A stretch of 64,000 bases of DNA from Diatrype stigma (taxonomy: Eukaryota > Ascomycota > Sordariomycetes > Xylariales > Diatrypaceae). The notes under the pieces were generated by a model. That model was not told where the DNA came from. It saw only the letters and a program-made list of their open reading frames with translations, and searched no databases. The stretch spans positions 30,616 to 94,615 of the forward strand of contig JAKJXP020000139.1 of NCBI GenBank assembly GCA_022225965.2. Direction: 5' to 3'. Positions 1 through 11,958 of the stretch are shown piece by piece (within the stretch, counting starts at the first letter, position 1; every line of letters starts with the position of its first letter). The position numbers were made by a program, and so were the translations under genes.

Positions 1-651
1 TCAATCATCACGATCTTCTTCGCGACTTTCATTGCCGTTATGGTTGTCCGAGCCATGTTTTCAGAAGCGTCCTTGTTGTACTCCCTATTCGCTAATATGT
101 ACCTTGCCGGCACTACTATCTTTGGAGGGGGGACTGCCCTCATCCCACTTCTCCGGGAATACATAGTAGCACCGGGCTGGGTCAATCCTCGCGACTTCCT
201 CATCGGCTATGCTATTATACAGGCGTTTCCGGGGCCTCACACCAATTTCGTTGTCTACCTCGGGAGTTTGTCCGCTATACACGGTAGTTATACTGCTGTC
301 GCAGGAGCTTTGCTTGCTTTCGTTGGTGTCTTTACCCCGGGCCTGGTCATATGCCATGGGACTGTAGGTGTTTGGAGCACAGTCCGGGAGATGAAAATAG
401 TCCAATCAGCCTTGCGAGGCTTCCACGCGGCCGCTGTTGGTTTGATATATACAGTCGTGTACCGAATATGGCAGAACGGCTATATCGATGCACACTTCAC
501 ACGGGGAGCAAGTCTAGCGAGAGATCCTTGGTGGGTTGTTGTGACGGCTACAACCTACGTCGGAAGTCGTTGGTTCGGCCTGATTCCACCTATCGCCATC
601 ATCCTAGGAGCAGTGATGGGGCTTATCAGGTACGGCATTGTAGGCGCCTAA
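1..651 (+). CDS. Chromate transporter (CHR family), 3' part, cut by window edge
   Basis: The reading frame is open from base 1, so the gene begins upstream of the window; the first in-window ATG is at 40. The protein is hydrophobic with several membrane segments. It carries CHR-family features: the glycine-rich FGGGTALIPLLRE stretch near residue 30 of the visible part and a PGP/NFVVYLG segment about 40 residues later, followed by further helices. CHR proteins export chromate or take up sulfate/chromate-like oxyanions at the plasma membrane; fungal members have two such domains, and this would be the C-terminal one. The stop at 651 lies 32 bp from the stop of the next gene, which runs the other way. 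Family assignment is good; substrate is inferred. Confidence 0.75.
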   Translation, partial: SIITIFFATFIAVMVVRAMFSEASLLYSLFANMYLAGTTIFGGGTALIPLLREYIVAPGWVNPRDFLIGYAIIQAFPGPHTNFVVYLGSLSAIHGSYTAVAGALLAFVGVFTPGLVICHGTVGVWSTVREMKIVQSALRGFHAAAVGLIYTVVYRIWQNGYIDAHFTRGASLARDPWWVVVTATTYVGSRWFGLIPPIAIILGAVMGLIRYGIVGA

Positions 652-683
652 ACACCTCTATTATGGCATAATTATGATAGTAA

Positions 684-1564
684 TCAGACATTCTGCTTAG
701 CAATCGTGCTTGCAATCTTCTCCCATACCCAAGGGACTCGCGGCACTTTGTTGCCTTGGATATTGAAGTTGCCGACAGCTGGGTACATGTACCACTTTCT
801 CGCCGCATTGTCTGCGCGGGTGTCTCGGGTATAGTTGACGATACCAAGTCTCTTGTTAGCAGGCTTCAGATCAGAGATCATTGCCTTACTAACACGCGGC
901 TTGGCGATGAAACTCATAGTTGTGATATCCAGCTCCGTTTTAGGTGGAATGGCTTGAACAAACCTCCGGAGCATCTGCTCCGATTGCCTCGCCCATGGGG
1001 GTAGACGGAGGTGGATAAAGGTCACAAATGGCGAAGTTGTATATGCCACGAAAGCCAAGGGCACAATAGCCGAAGCCGTTGCTGCTCGACATTAGTTCTG
1101 GGGACGAACCGATGGAGAAATGATGAGGGGTACTGACCCCGCGCAACATTAATTGTAAGGCCCTCCTGGTCAAAGTAGAGCGGCGTCACGACGAAGCCAA
1201 AGAACGCAAAGATGAAAAGCGTCGAGAGCTTCATGCAAGCCAGGAACGTCGTTCTGCCCGTCCCCGCATGATACACGCACAGTTGCTCAGGGTACACTGA
1301 GGTTTCGGGTTAACGAAGGTACATAACTACCTAGGTAGAGTCTGGGGTTTCGGCACGGAACCTACCGAATCTCGGTCTCGCTTGGCCTGGTTCGGCAACA
1401 GGACTAGCTTTCGCAGCCGACGACGACGTCGCCAATCTAGTCGGCCAGAGCTGCCGGCTCTGGCCCCGTGCCAGTGGGAGGCGAGCTATTAAGTTTCGGG
1501 TAGTAGGACCTTGAAACTTGACAGAACCCAATCGAGACCTTCGCAAGATCCCGAGGAGTAACAT
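684..1564 (-). CDS. Conserved fungal mitochondrial-type membrane protein (3 exons, 251 aa)
   Basis: Three exons join in frame: 1366-1564, 1138-1296 and 684-1081. The introns are 69 bp (1297-1365, GTAGGT...CTCAG) and 56 bp (1082-1137, GTCAGT, branch ACTAAT, GAGCAG). The first about 60 residues are basic and Ser/Arg/Ala-rich with no acidic cluster, as in a mitochondrial presequence. Then come the FVYPEQLCVYHAGTGRTTF segment, a hydrophobic helix (LSTLFIFAFFGFVVTPLYF) and a second helix (IVPLAFVAYTTSPFVTF), then a soluble tail ending VPRVPWVWEKI. I recognise the pattern as a widely conserved fungal family, but no function comes from sequence. The gene looks intact and is convergent with the chromate transporter. 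Confidence 0.7.
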
Positions 1565-2147
1565 GGTTGGAGGTGCTTCCTAGTCCTTCGACTTCGATGT
1601 CCAGCTGATGAGTCGGAGAAGCTCATTAAGTAAGGAAGGTCTTGTTGTGACGCAACTTTTAGGGAGCAAGGGATTAAAAACTGCAGCTGTCCGCCAGCTG
1701 GTGTAGATTTGGGTCGATCTTTGGCCTGACGGGACCAACCTTGGAACTAGGTTAAGTAGAAGTAGCCCTATGTGTGTAATCAGCGGATGGGTCAACACTT
1801 GAACATTAACATTCACCACAGATTCAAGGACACATGTGAGACCGTCAATTGAAAACATCTTACTACTCCATAGTCCTCGTAGCAATCGTCGGAAGGCCTC
1901 GTTCCGTTTATAGCGAGGGCATTAAGCAATGCATATCCTCACGGAACGCCAGCAGTGACCTTCAAGTCCCAACCCCATCACGGGAAAGCCCGCTTGTACA
2001 TTGTATAGACAATTAACTGCTGCAATTACAGGCTACAATCCGCTGAACAACTAGCCATACTCCCGTCCTTGTATTCGAAAAGCGTTTACATAGCTAGTTT
2101 AACGACTACATTGTAACGAACAATGCGCCGAGTACCCATGTTGAGAA
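1565..2147. other. Intergenic, no gene seen
   Basis: Upstream region of the mitochondrial-type protein gene and downstream of the receptor-like pseudogene. Short open frames here have no recognisable protein character. No repeats or RNA genes were seen. Confidence 0.5.
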
Positions 2148-2737
2148 TCAACAAGGGGTTGTGCTTATGTTTTCCAATGGAAGTTCCAAGTCTTCGCTTC
2201 TTCCGTGGGGTGTCCAATTGGGTGATGGGGCTAGAATAGGATGACTATCCTTGTTCGAGTATGTAACGTCGATTGTGTTATTGATATATATACCGCGCTT
2301 GCTTTCTTGGGACGCGAGAGGTCTTCGCAGGAAGAAATTGACTGTGGCAACCGATTTGATCGTGTTGAGAACTGCTTTCCATGACTTTGCTCTGATAAGG
2401 TACTGGAGTGTGGGGAGACAGGCGGCAAAGACACCGACGCCAGTTTCAATCAGTCCCCAATAGATGGATACTGTTATCTGAACTGCGACCTGGTTAGCTT
2501 TAACCTATGACATGACCGGTGACGGCTGGGACGCGACGCACCAAACCCTTCTTCTAAGCTGTGATGGCCTATCATTACCACTTGGGATATTACAATAAGC
2601 CGTACTAATGAGGCGGCTACTGTTCTGCTCAGCGTTAGAATAATCTGGAGCGCTTGAGATAAGACCATATACTATGCCAAGAAGGAAAACTGCAATCAGA
2701 GCCAGCTTCTTCGTGAGATAAGTTTAATTTCCAGACC
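2148..2737 (-). pseudogene. PTH11/rhodopsin-like membrane protein, 3' exons (downstream of the transposon nest)
   Basis: This is the C-terminal part of a fungal seven-helix protein of the PTH11/rhodopsin-domain type. It starts after a splice acceptor (branch CTAAC, AG at 2738-2739) with VWKLNLS. It then has TKKLA, LIAVFLLG and TVAASLVRLIVIS in different frames, and a last exon at 2148-2489 beginning VAVQITVSIYWGLIETGVGV followed by AACLPTL, the family's late-helix signature. The TKKLA and LIAVFLLG blocks are each displaced by one base, so this side carries at least two single-base frameshifts. The upstream exons lie at 13636-14381 on the same strand, beyond the 10.8-kb insertion. Known members are membrane receptors or sensors; this copy is probably dead. 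Confidence 0.75.
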
Positions 2738-2816
2738 TATCCATTTGTTAGTTATGTGCGCAGCACATCTAGCCTCCCGAGGGGAAAAGGGGCGGGGGGA
2801 GAGGGGAGGTTGTGGT

Positions 2817-2824
2817 GGGTTGTT
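2817..2824 (+). repeat. Left 8-bp target site duplication of the hAT element
   Basis: GGGTTGTT directly precedes the left terminal inverted repeat. The partner copy GGGTTATT follows the right repeat at 13610-13617. The one difference is a CpA to TpA change on the minus strand, the context preferred by RIP. Eight base pairs is the standard duplication length for hAT transposons. Confidence 0.75.
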
Positions 2825-2840
2825 TAGCGATGGCAGCAAT
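2825..2840 (+). repeat. Left terminal inverted repeat of the hAT element
   Basis: TAGCGATGGCAGCAAT matches the reverse complement of 13594-13609 at 15 of 16 positions; the first base differs as T versus C, a transition. Similarity continues weakly for about 8 more bases, with T where the other copy has C. Confidence 0.8.
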
Positions 2841-4439
2841 TTAATTAATTTTTTAATTAATTAATTTCTTAATTAAATTGTTTTTATTAATTAACGGAAT
2901 CGTTTATTTTAATTAAGGTAAGTAATAGTTTTTTTTAATTAATTCTTTTTAACGATTATTAAATATATAACGTATATTTCGACAACCGTAATGCCGATCG
3001 AGGATTTTCCGAAAGTACATATTAAAAGCTTATTCGTATTATTTATAAGCAGGAATTATAAGAATTATTTAATATTTCGAAATCCGGTTTAATACGGTTA
3101 AGCCAATTCGGCGTTTCCGATTATTTATTTTTAAGATATAATATTAAATTTGCTATATTTTATATAAATAAATAAAGCTTTCGTTGGTAATTTATTATTC
3201 CAAACCGCTTTTATTTTTATTAATTTAATAAATTATTTTTGCTATATACCTATAATATTTAATCCGTTTTCTTCGTTACGCCAAAACGTTGTTTGTTTTT
3301 ATGCTTTAAGGGTTTTTTTTTATTAATAATTCCTTAAGAAAGCCGCTTTTATAAAGCCTAGTATTAACATAAAAAAACTTTTTTGCATAAAAATTAGCGA
3401 TGCTAAATATATCGCCCATTCGTGGCTTAAATCGAATACGAAATCCGGCATTTTAAAGCATAATAAATACATTATCGAAATTTTTAACGTCGAAAACGAA
3501 AACGATACTTATAATATCCGCTTCGGTAATAAATAACAATATCATTATTGCTATAATTAAAAAGGCCTTATTAAAAAATATAAAACTTAAACGATTAATA
3601 ATCTTAAATACCATTTTACGAAGTATTATTGCGTTATTATTACCGATTAAACGAAAAATACGCCTAATAGCCCGTTTAATAATTAAAAAAGCACGTTTGT
3701 TTTTTCGATTTATTAATAAATTAAGAACTATATTTAACGACAATTCGTACGAAATACGATAAATAATTATAAATAACGGCTATTAAAAATAATTACGATA
3801 TATAATATTTTTTCGGCTATTTGCGTTCGGGATTAATTTTAGGAATTATTAGTTTTTTTTTAACCGTATTTTTACGGATAAGATTTTTCGTAATTTTTAT
3901 TATACCATTATCGTTTAACTGAAAAAGCTTTTTTAATTCGTTCGTATCGCCATTATATAGCAATTTCGTAATAATACCTTTTCGAAAATCTATCTTTTAT
4001 TTAATATATAAAAGTTCCTAAATAAAAAAGGGATATTCGGAATGGTTATTTATTTTATAAACCGATAATGAAAGCTTTAAATGCGACTTATTGCAATACA
4101 ACGAATAACGAATAGTTATATCGTAAAAAATATGTTATTTCATTTTTAAAATATATTGGATTTATATAGCATTAATTACCGTTTCGGATTTTTTATTTTA
4201 AATAACGCGAAAAATAGGTTTTTTATTTAAATTATATGGAATAGCTATTAATAAAATATCCCTAATTAATAATAAAGCCTTCCGCTTTATATTCGAAGCA
4301 TTTTTATTTCTTATATCGCCGACATTCCCTTTTATTTAACTATAAGGCCTAATAAATGGTAATTATGCGGCGTTTACGTTATTAAAGGCATATTATTAAT
4401 ATTATAATTATTACCTTTATTTTTATAAAAAAAGATAAT

Positions 4440-4770
4440 AATAATGCTAAAACAATTATTATTAATTCCGTCGATAAAGCTTATAAAATTAATAACTTTA
4501 TACGATGAAATATTTTATGGCGCGATACCTTTCGGCGAAAAATACGGGCCTTTAAGGCTAAAAAGGAAGCCGTCGATTGCGAAATCGTTAAGGAAACCGT
4601 CGACGAATTTCTCGAAAATGCCGACAATGAAACCGATGAATTCGAATATCCTATTTTATATATTTCCATTTACGATTTTAATAATAAAAATAAATCCGGT
4701 TGCTTCTTTAAAGTTTATAACGATACGAAATAAAATAAAGTATTATATAAAATACGTAATTTCTTAAACT
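4440..4770 (+). pseudogene. Degraded coding trace inside the hAT element, family not identified
   Basis: In one plus-strand frame from about 4530 a charged, protein-like stretch can be read (RAFKAKKEAVDCEIVKETVD, continuing acidic and ending near an ISIYDF segment), interrupted by RIP-type TAA codons upstream. The polarity agrees with the hATC remnant at 13.2-13.5 kb, so it may be an N-terminal or central piece of the same transposase, but I cannot match it to a domain. The longer open frame with ATG at 4444 is in a different frame and looks accidental. Confidence 0.3.
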
Positions 4771-5266
4771 TTAAGAAATTTATTAATCGATTTTATTATT
4801 TCTAAACGCGAATATTAAATAAAAAATTTCGAATAACCTGAAAATACGAGATTAATTTCGAAAAATGACATACCTTCGAAATAATACGAAGGACTTTTCG
4901 TATTTTCGAAGAAATAACGTTATAACATAAAAATAATCGTAATAATATTAATATAATAATGCTTTTATTATACGAATTAAAAAAAAAACCTTCGACGGAA
5001 ACTAAATAAGTTTAAATTATTAAAGAAAAACGAAAATAATATATGCCTTTTTTTTTAGCCGTTATATAATTATTTTTATTAATACGATATATATTAAAAC
5101 GATTTGTTGAATTTTTTTTTATTTGTTAATGCCTTTTAATACGGCATATTTTAATATTTTTAAATGCCTTTTTAATGTATCTTTAAACGTAAAAGAATTC
5201 TTACCAAATGCGGCCTCGAAATTATGACCCGATTAAATACCCGCAAAAAAAGAAAAATAAATGCTT

Positions 5267-5271
5267 ATTTT
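5267..5271 (+). repeat. 5-bp target duplication (ATTTT) left of the LTR retrotransposon
   Basis: ATTTT immediately precedes the left LTR; an identical ATTTT follows the right LTR at 12500-12504. Five base pairs is the usual length for Ty3/gypsy integrases. Confidence 0.7.
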
Positions 5272-5496
5272 TATTACGAACTAATGGGCTTTATAGGGAT
5301 TAATAGAACAAATTCCCAATTAGTATTATAGAATCTAAAGCTAAAGAAAGAAAGAAGGAAAGTAAATACAGGAAGGAAAGATTCGAAGGTATGTAGGTAA
5401 AAGGGCTAGCCGCTAAAGGGCGCTAGCCCTTTTTTGGAAATGTACATACAACCTCTAAGCACCTTTATATATATACAGCCTATATACATCATAACA
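5272..5496 (-). repeat. 3' LTR of the chromovirus (225 bp)
   Basis: It aligns along its full length with 12274-12499. Tips are TATTACG (TGTTACG in the partner) and CATAACA, giving TG...CA ends with a short TGTTA/TAACA inverted repeat. Differences I compared by eye are almost all transitions in both directions plus one indel, as expected from RIP. A strong hairpin with arms AAAAGGGCTAGC and GCTAGCCCTTTT lies near 5399-5433. Because pol is read on the minus strand, this copy is the 3' LTR. Confidence 0.85.
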
Positions 5497-5551
5497 TCAT
5501 CCCTCCCTCGGGAAAAAGTTTCGTTCCGAGACTTTATAAAAAAAAAATAAT

Positions 5552-5640
5552 TATTCGGCCGGAACTCGAATCCGAATGCTTTCCAGGCAGTAAAGGGATA
5601 TTTTCGGATTTACCGCTTAGCCGCTGTATTATTGGGCCCT
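5552..5640 (-). other. tRNA-like sequence near the 3' LTR of the chromovirus
   Basis: On the minus strand a T-arm-like segment can be folded: TCGGA, loop TTCGAGT, TCCGG, perfectly paired apart from one G-T. Upstream is a 17-base arm CTTTA-CTGCCTG-GAAAG, and before that a D-arm-like GCGG...CCGA segment. The 5' acceptor strand does not pair with CCGAATA after the T-arm, so this is not a functional tRNA as it stands. A related GCCTGGAAAGGC stretch occurs next to the other LTR at about 12241-12252, which suggests it belongs to the element rather than being a stray tRNA. Confidence 0.35.
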
Positions 5641-5901
5641 TATTTAAAGCTAGGCAATAAGCAGTTTTATATATTCGGTTTTGCTTAATTCTTTTGTTAA
5701 GACCCTTTTTATATATTCGGGTGCCTATTTTTTTCTTCCGCGGCGCGTTCGTAACTGGTATTTCGATTATTAAATTTTTTTTACGGGTTTATTGTTATTT
5801 TCGTACGTTTATTCGAATTCATTAAATTCCGCGGCTTTGCGTTATTCGTTCAAATATAATGGGAATTCGGATTAATCGGAATATTTCTTATAATATTTTA
5901 T

Positions 5902-6054
5902 TAATGCTAACGGATTATTTTTAAATCCTTTAGCATTATATCATTTAGGATTTGGGTTTTAATCTTTTTATTATATTTGGTATTGCAATTTACCATAATA
6001 TATTCGGAAAGTAAGGATTTTTTTAATCTTCCATTTTTCCTTTTCGTTAGGATT
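5902..6054 (-). pseudogene. Chromodomain remnant of the chromovirus pol
   Basis: The minus strand reads NPNEKEKWKIKKILTFRIYY then GKLQYQI, two stops, and after a gap KGFKNNPLAL. This fits the C-terminal chromodomain of fungal Ty3/gypsy elements (E-W-E-V-E-x-I-L-x-x-R pattern, then K-Y-x-V-K-W-x-G-Y), with Glu-to-Lys and Trp-to-stop changes expected from G-to-A mutation. In active elements this domain directs integration toward modified chromatin. Confidence 0.75.
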
Positions 6055-7002
6055 AATTTTTTTATTCGCAGGATTATTCGGAACTTGTTTTAATAATGGA
6101 TTATTGGGATATTTCCGTAATCGGTTGGCGTAAAATACTTTAAAGCCTTTTTATAAATCCGGAAAATTAAAAACGTATAAATATTCTTTTATTTTAATAA
6201 TCGAATAATGGTTCCGTATTAAGGGATAATCGAGTTTGTTATTGGGTTAATCGGTTTCCGTTTTTGTTTTTTTAATAATATAAATGCGGTTTTTTGGTTT
6301 GATTTTTTTATATTCGAAATCGGATTTTCGTTTATGTTTATTGGCCTAAATAATTATTCGTTTTTGGGCCTTAAATATAACCGTTTGAGCCGTTTTTAAG
6401 TATTCGTATAAAGTATCGGCAATTATTTAGGCGTTTTGTCGATTTATTTTTTTCCGTATTGTTATTCCTTTAAAGTCCGTTATTCGATATTTCTAATTAA
6501 AAAATAAAGGCATATCGAATCCGCGGTTTAATTTATGTAGCACCATTTTAATTAATTCGTATAATAAAGTTATTTGTATTGCATTTATTACGGGCATCGT
6601 TATTGCCTAATTATTTTAATAGTAATTAATAAAGGGACGTAATCGTTAATTATTTTATTCGTATATGATTTCGGCTTATCCCGTAATTTAGGAATATTTT
6701 GCCGAAGCCAATTTTATTTTAAATCCCATGATTTTAAAAAGTTCGTTCGTAAAATTAAAGATAAATTAAGGACTTTTATCGTTAATAATCGACTTTGGAA
6801 CGCCATATATTCGGAAAGGGCCTTTATAGTACATTATTGCGGCGTTTTTTGTAATAATTGCCTTTATATATGGCATTATTTATAATCTTTTTTTTAATCG
6901 GCAAATTATTATTAATAAGTTATTCTTTTCTGTTTTATTTAAAGGCATCGATTTAAAATTTATTACGATATACTGCCATATTTATAATGGTATTGGCAAA
7001 GA

Positions 7003-7107
7003 TTTAAATAAACCTGGGGCCTTATTTTTCGGATGTTTCGCAGTTTTATAAGGGCAATTTTTTACGAATCGGGTTATATCAAAAATTTAACCAGGCCATT
7101 AATATCT
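7003..7107 (-). pseudogene. Integrase zinc-binding (H2C2) remnant
   Basis: In one minus-strand frame the sequence reads RY-stop-WPG, then IFDITRFVKNCPYKTAKHPK and NKAPGLFK. This is the YYWPGM...FVxxCxxCxxxK segment of retroviral-type integrases, with the second cysteine changed to tyrosine and stops replacing Tyr/Met-region codons. It lies between the RT remnant (8.4-8.7 kb) and the chromodomain (5.9-6.05 kb), as the Ty3/gypsy order predicts. Confidence 0.75.
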
Positions 7108-8358
7108 TTGGTTTATTAATTGTCGTGTTTTATGTTGTTCCGAATGTTTTATAACAAATCGGAAATGTATTTTCATAAATAATAGCGTTTTTAAATTATT
7201 TTCGTTTGATATAATAAATCGTTTTCGAAAAAATATAAATCGTTTATTTATCGAATATCCGTAATTATATATATAAATACCGGGATTTTTGGCTTTGTTA
7301 CGGTAATGTTGTAATTAATTATTTATGGCGTTAACTTAAAGTACCTTATTTATTAAAGCTATTTCCGATAATTCCGAAAGGTCGATATCTTTATTTAATG
7401 CGAATATTAATGTAAATTTTAATTCCTTTTTTCCGTTCGTTAAAGAAAGGGCGTTAAAATATATAACAGGCGTAACATCCGTTATTGCGCCATTTTATTT
7501 ATACATTAGCTGGAATAAAGTTATTATGCGATATGTGTTTTTTTTAGCTTTCTGCGTTTTTAGGTTTTCCGATTTTCTTATAAGGGCGTTTATTAAGATA
7601 TTTTCTAAACCTAATCGATAAATAATAACGAAATTATATTGCGATAATAATTCTGCTTATCCTGCTTGTCGTAAATTAAGTAATTACTTAATATTGAAAT
7701 ATTTTAATGCGTAATGGTTCGTTATTATTATAAAAAAACAAGGAATTTATAGGCTTATTAATTTCGCGCGTTAATATTATAAAACGCGAATAATTGCTAA
7801 TATCTTTTTATCGTATATATTGTAATTATATTCCGTTCCTTATATTGTTTTAAAAAAATAAGCAACGGAAAACCAATCGTTATTTCCCGCGGTTTGCTAA
7901 AACATGGTTTTAGCCATTATCTTATCGGACGCGTTTGTTTTAATACGGGTTTCGTAATTGTATAAAAAGTAACGCAATATCGGTGCTTCAATTATGTAAC
8001 GTTTTAGGCATACGAATGTCGCAATACGTTTATTTGTTATATGAAATAGTTCTTTTTTACGGATAAGCTTTTAAAATGGCCGGGTTATTTTTTTAAATTT
8101 ACGTATAAATTTACGATAAAAGTTGCAGAATTTCAAAAAGAATTGTATTTTTTTAAGGTTAATAAGTATTTTTTAATTTTTAATTATCTTTATTTTCGTA
8201 GAATCCATTAAGATCCCGTTAATATTAATTATAAAGCCGAGATATTTCGTTTTTATAATATGGAATTCGCATTTATTTAGGTCGGCCTATAATTCTGTTT
8301 GTTTTAAACGTATTAATATCTTATTTACGTATTAAACGTAATTTTTTTTATTCTTAAA

Positions 8359-8697
8359 GAAAATAAGAATATTATTAATATATACGTTATAAAATTAATT
8401 TAAATAATTAAATAAAATATTATTAATAAATCGTTAAAAAGTTAAAAAACCATTAGTAAATTCGAAAGGTAATACTTTATATTTATATGTTTTATATTTG
8501 GTACGGAAAATTATAAAGTTTTATATTTCCTTTTGCATTCGGATTTTATAAAAGGCTTATTAAATATCGATCTTAATAAAGATCTTTATTTTGGAAATTC
8601 TTACGAAAGTTTTATTTATTAAGGGCAAGAAATATCGGTTTTTTTTCGTTATTACGTTTAATTTGCAATAATTAATGCAAAAACATAAGCCTTCGTT
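8359..8697 (-). pseudogene. Reverse transcriptase remnant of the chromovirus
   Basis: The minus strand at 8617-8697 reads NEGLCFCINYCKLNVITKKN then RYFLPLI, matching the GLRFCVDYRKLN-type motif of fungal gypsy reverse transcriptases. About 230 bases downstream, 8359-8385 reads VYINNILIF, the VYIDDILIF catalytic motif with both aspartates mutated to asparagine (GAT to AAT). Substitutions are all explained by G-to-A change on the coding strand. The enzyme would be inactive. Confidence 0.85.
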
Positions 8698-11600
8698 TAG
8701 CTTAAATACGAACAATACCGGTACGGCCTATAATACGGAACTGGCTTCGATGAATTCTTTTTGCAAATGTTTTATAATATATTTGCGACAAATCTTTAAT
8801 TTTTTAATGGACATTTTATATAATGGGCTATATTTTAATTTTTTAGGTTTTCTATTAAATTCGATATAATGATTTACGTTTAGGCGTTTTTATGCCAATT
8901 CGTTTAATATTACTTCATTAAAAACGTTTAAATAATTATGGTATTCCTTAAGTATAATTCGGATGCATGTTTTTCGTAAGGCTTTTTTATTTCGGGCTAA
9001 AAGGTTCGATTAAGCAGTTTTTTTGTTAAAAATGATACGATTAATTTCGTATAAGAATATATTTTGGATAGTAATGGTTTTGGCCAGGTATAAAAAAGCT
9101 ATTACGTTAACGAATGCGAAATTAAAAAGGCGTATTCGGTATTAACCAAAGCAATTTTTTTAAGCTTATATGGCCCTTATGCGTTTCGTTTAAGGTATGA
9201 ATTACTTTTTTTAGCAATAATTGGAGGATCGTTTATTATTTCGTACGAATCGTTTTTTTAAATATAAGCGTTAATTTGTCGTTTTATTTAAAAAATAATT
9301 ACGTAAAAAAACGTTTTCGATAATAATCGTTTTAACTTTAGGATAATTTTAAATGTAAAGGAATTAATGTCGTTAATTTTATCGGAATTGTTTTAATGCA
9401 TTTTTAATTCGTTAATTCGGTTTTGGATAAGTTTTAAGATTTATTTTTCGTAATTATCGGATACGTTTTTTTTATCGATAAAAAGAGTAGGTACATTTAT
9501 ATGCGCCTTAGGAAATTCCTTAAAGTTATTAAGGTCGTTAAGAACTTTTTTTATTATAACTTTCCTTTTCGAGATTCGGTTTATTCGGTTAGGTATTATT
9601 ATAACGAAAGGGTCGAATCTTATAAATGGAACAAAATGCCGTCGTTTATTATTACGTCGTTTGTTTTTTTTTTTGTATCAATTTGTTTCGCCGTTCGATA
9701 TTTTTTTCGTATTTTCGATTCGTATTAGGCAATAGGTTTCTTAAGTAATCCATTAATATATCGTAAAAAGGTTTAAATTCCTAGGAATCCGGAAAAAGCA
9801 ATGTTCGGTTAAAAATAAATATATCGACTTTATAAAGTTTAAATTAAGTCCTTTCGACGATAATGTTTTATTTTATATCGATAATTATAAAAGATATACG
9901 GTTTAGGGATTTTTTTTTTATACGGAATTTTAAGGCTAATATAATATCAATTAATTATGTGGCCTTTTTATCGAATCCTTTAATTCGATAAGGATTAAAT
10001 CCTACGAATAATTTTAGTTTTAAGTATTTTAATATTTGTTTGGCAAATTGTACGTTTATAAATAAATATTCGTTAATTCTTATATCGGTTAAGGTAAAAT
10101 ATGTAATTAAAAATAATCCATTAAAAGTTACGTAATTAATAAATAAAAAAGGGTTATTTTTTAGTATTAATCGTAAAAAATTAAAGGGTATTTTCTTAAC
10201 GCTTAATTCCTTGGAAAATACTTTCCTTAAGCGGAAGTTTAATTCCTTTAGGATATTTAGTTTTCCGATTCGGATTCCTGTTTTTTAAAGATTTTGTTTC
10301 GGTTAAATTCAAAAGCGGGCTTGCAATAAAATCTTTTTACGAGAAAGGCAATACGAGCCTTACGGTCTTTTAAAGTTTCATTTTTTTGGAAACAGTTTTG
10401 GGAAATATATTTAATTTGTTTATAATTAAAGCAATAACCCTTTTTAAGAAATTTCCTAATTTTTTTTTTAAAAGGCGGAAACGTTGGATACCGTTTTTTC
10501 CTTAGGCGCGATTATTACCGCTAATTCCTATAATATTATTAATATTTAACTTGTTGCTTTTTTATTTCGTAATTATAATGGCAAATAAATTTTTTTTGGC
10601 CAAAAGGCGGGAATTATTAGCTTGCAGAAATGCGTTAGCGTTTTTTATAACTAATAAGACGTATTAATTAAAGTCGATGTTCTTATTAATTCAGGCCATT
10701 ACAAAACTGGTTTAAAGGCGTTAAACCAAACGCTTTTTAAATTTATATTTCCATTAAATCTTAATTAAGCAAATAAAACCGGTTAATCGAATAAATTTAT
10801 TTTTAAAAGTTTGGAAGTTTTTTAATTTGTTTATTTAGAGTTTGGCAAAAGTAACCTCGTTTTTTTTTCGATTGTTCGGATTATAATATTCGTTTTAAAA
10901 ACAAGTTATTAGCGCCTTAAAAATAAGGAAAAAATCCGGATATTTTTTATTAAAATAAGGGAAAGTATTTTATATGGCATTGCCCTTTATATAGGACTTA
11001 ATTTCAGTTTATTTAACGCGGTTAAAAGCGAAATAATTATTATTTATTTTTAATCGGTTCTTTATTAATTCGTATTAATTTTCGAATAATACCTTATTTT
11101 GGTTAGGGTTATTAAAGAAATTAAGAATTACGATTTTGCCGTTTTTATTAAATCCATCGGTAATTATGTTAATAGCTATATTAATAGCTTTAAAACGTTT
11201 TTTAAGTTAATTAATTTTATTTTGCTAATTATTGATTTTTTATTGCTTGTTTTTTAAAACCGCAAGAAAATCGGCTATATTTTTCTTAATAAGGGAATTA
11301 GGGAAATCCGAATTATCCGTTAGCGCTTTAGGTTCCGTTTGTTGCTTTTTTTTTTTTCGTTAAGTTATTTTTTTATTATGTTTTTCGATAAAGTAATAGG
11401 CCTATTTAAAGAATTTTTTAATGTTGCCTATAGTTATTTTAATGGCATTAATTAATTCGTTACGTTATAAATATATTACGTATAAAGCAAAGATTGCAAT
11501 TTTAAATTCCATAAATAGGTTTTCGGGATTATTTTCGTATATATAAAAGAAAACTAAAAAGGTTAGGTTATCGTTTATATTAAGCCAGGTTCCTTTGTTT

Positions 11601-11855
11601 TTAACGAAAAGAAATCGATAAAAGACAGAAGATTTATTAGGATTAATTGCGTATAAACCTATTAGGTACGTGATTTTTTTTTTCAATTTTCGTCATAATT
11701 CAGTTTCGCTTGAAAAAGGAATTTAGGCAATTCCTTTTTAGGACAAATTTTTTTGAATTCCTTATAAAAATCGGTTTCCATTTTTTTATTAATTTCAATA
11801 TCGATCGTTTTTATAAGTGCGGCATTAGCTTTATGGCAAATTATAAAGGAATGCC

Positions 11856-11944
11856 AAGGGGCTAGCCACTCCGCTAATAACCTTCCACACAGCTGCGGTG
11901 CAAAAGATCAACAATATTTGCACAAGTTGTGCAAATAGCCCCTT
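11856..11944. mobile_element. 89-bp MITE-like insert with perfect 9-bp inverted ends, free of RIP
   Basis: AAGGGGCTA at 11856-11864 is the exact inverse of TAGCCCCTT at 11936-11944. Inside lies a second palindrome, TTTGCACAA-G-TTGTGCAAA. Base composition is near balanced and CpA steps are intact, in contrast to the A+T-rich DNA on both sides, so it probably arrived after RIP stopped acting. No clear target duplication is visible. It could also be a structured leader segment of the retrotransposon, but that would not explain why it lacks mutation. Confidence 0.45.
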
Positions 11945-11958
11945 ATCCGTACTTAAGT

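Noticed and set aside
3453..3743. 96-codon minus-strand open frame in the A+T-rich block
   Set aside because: Ile/Asn/Lys-rich product expected from RIPed DNA; the opposite strand shows a more protein-like but interrupted trace.
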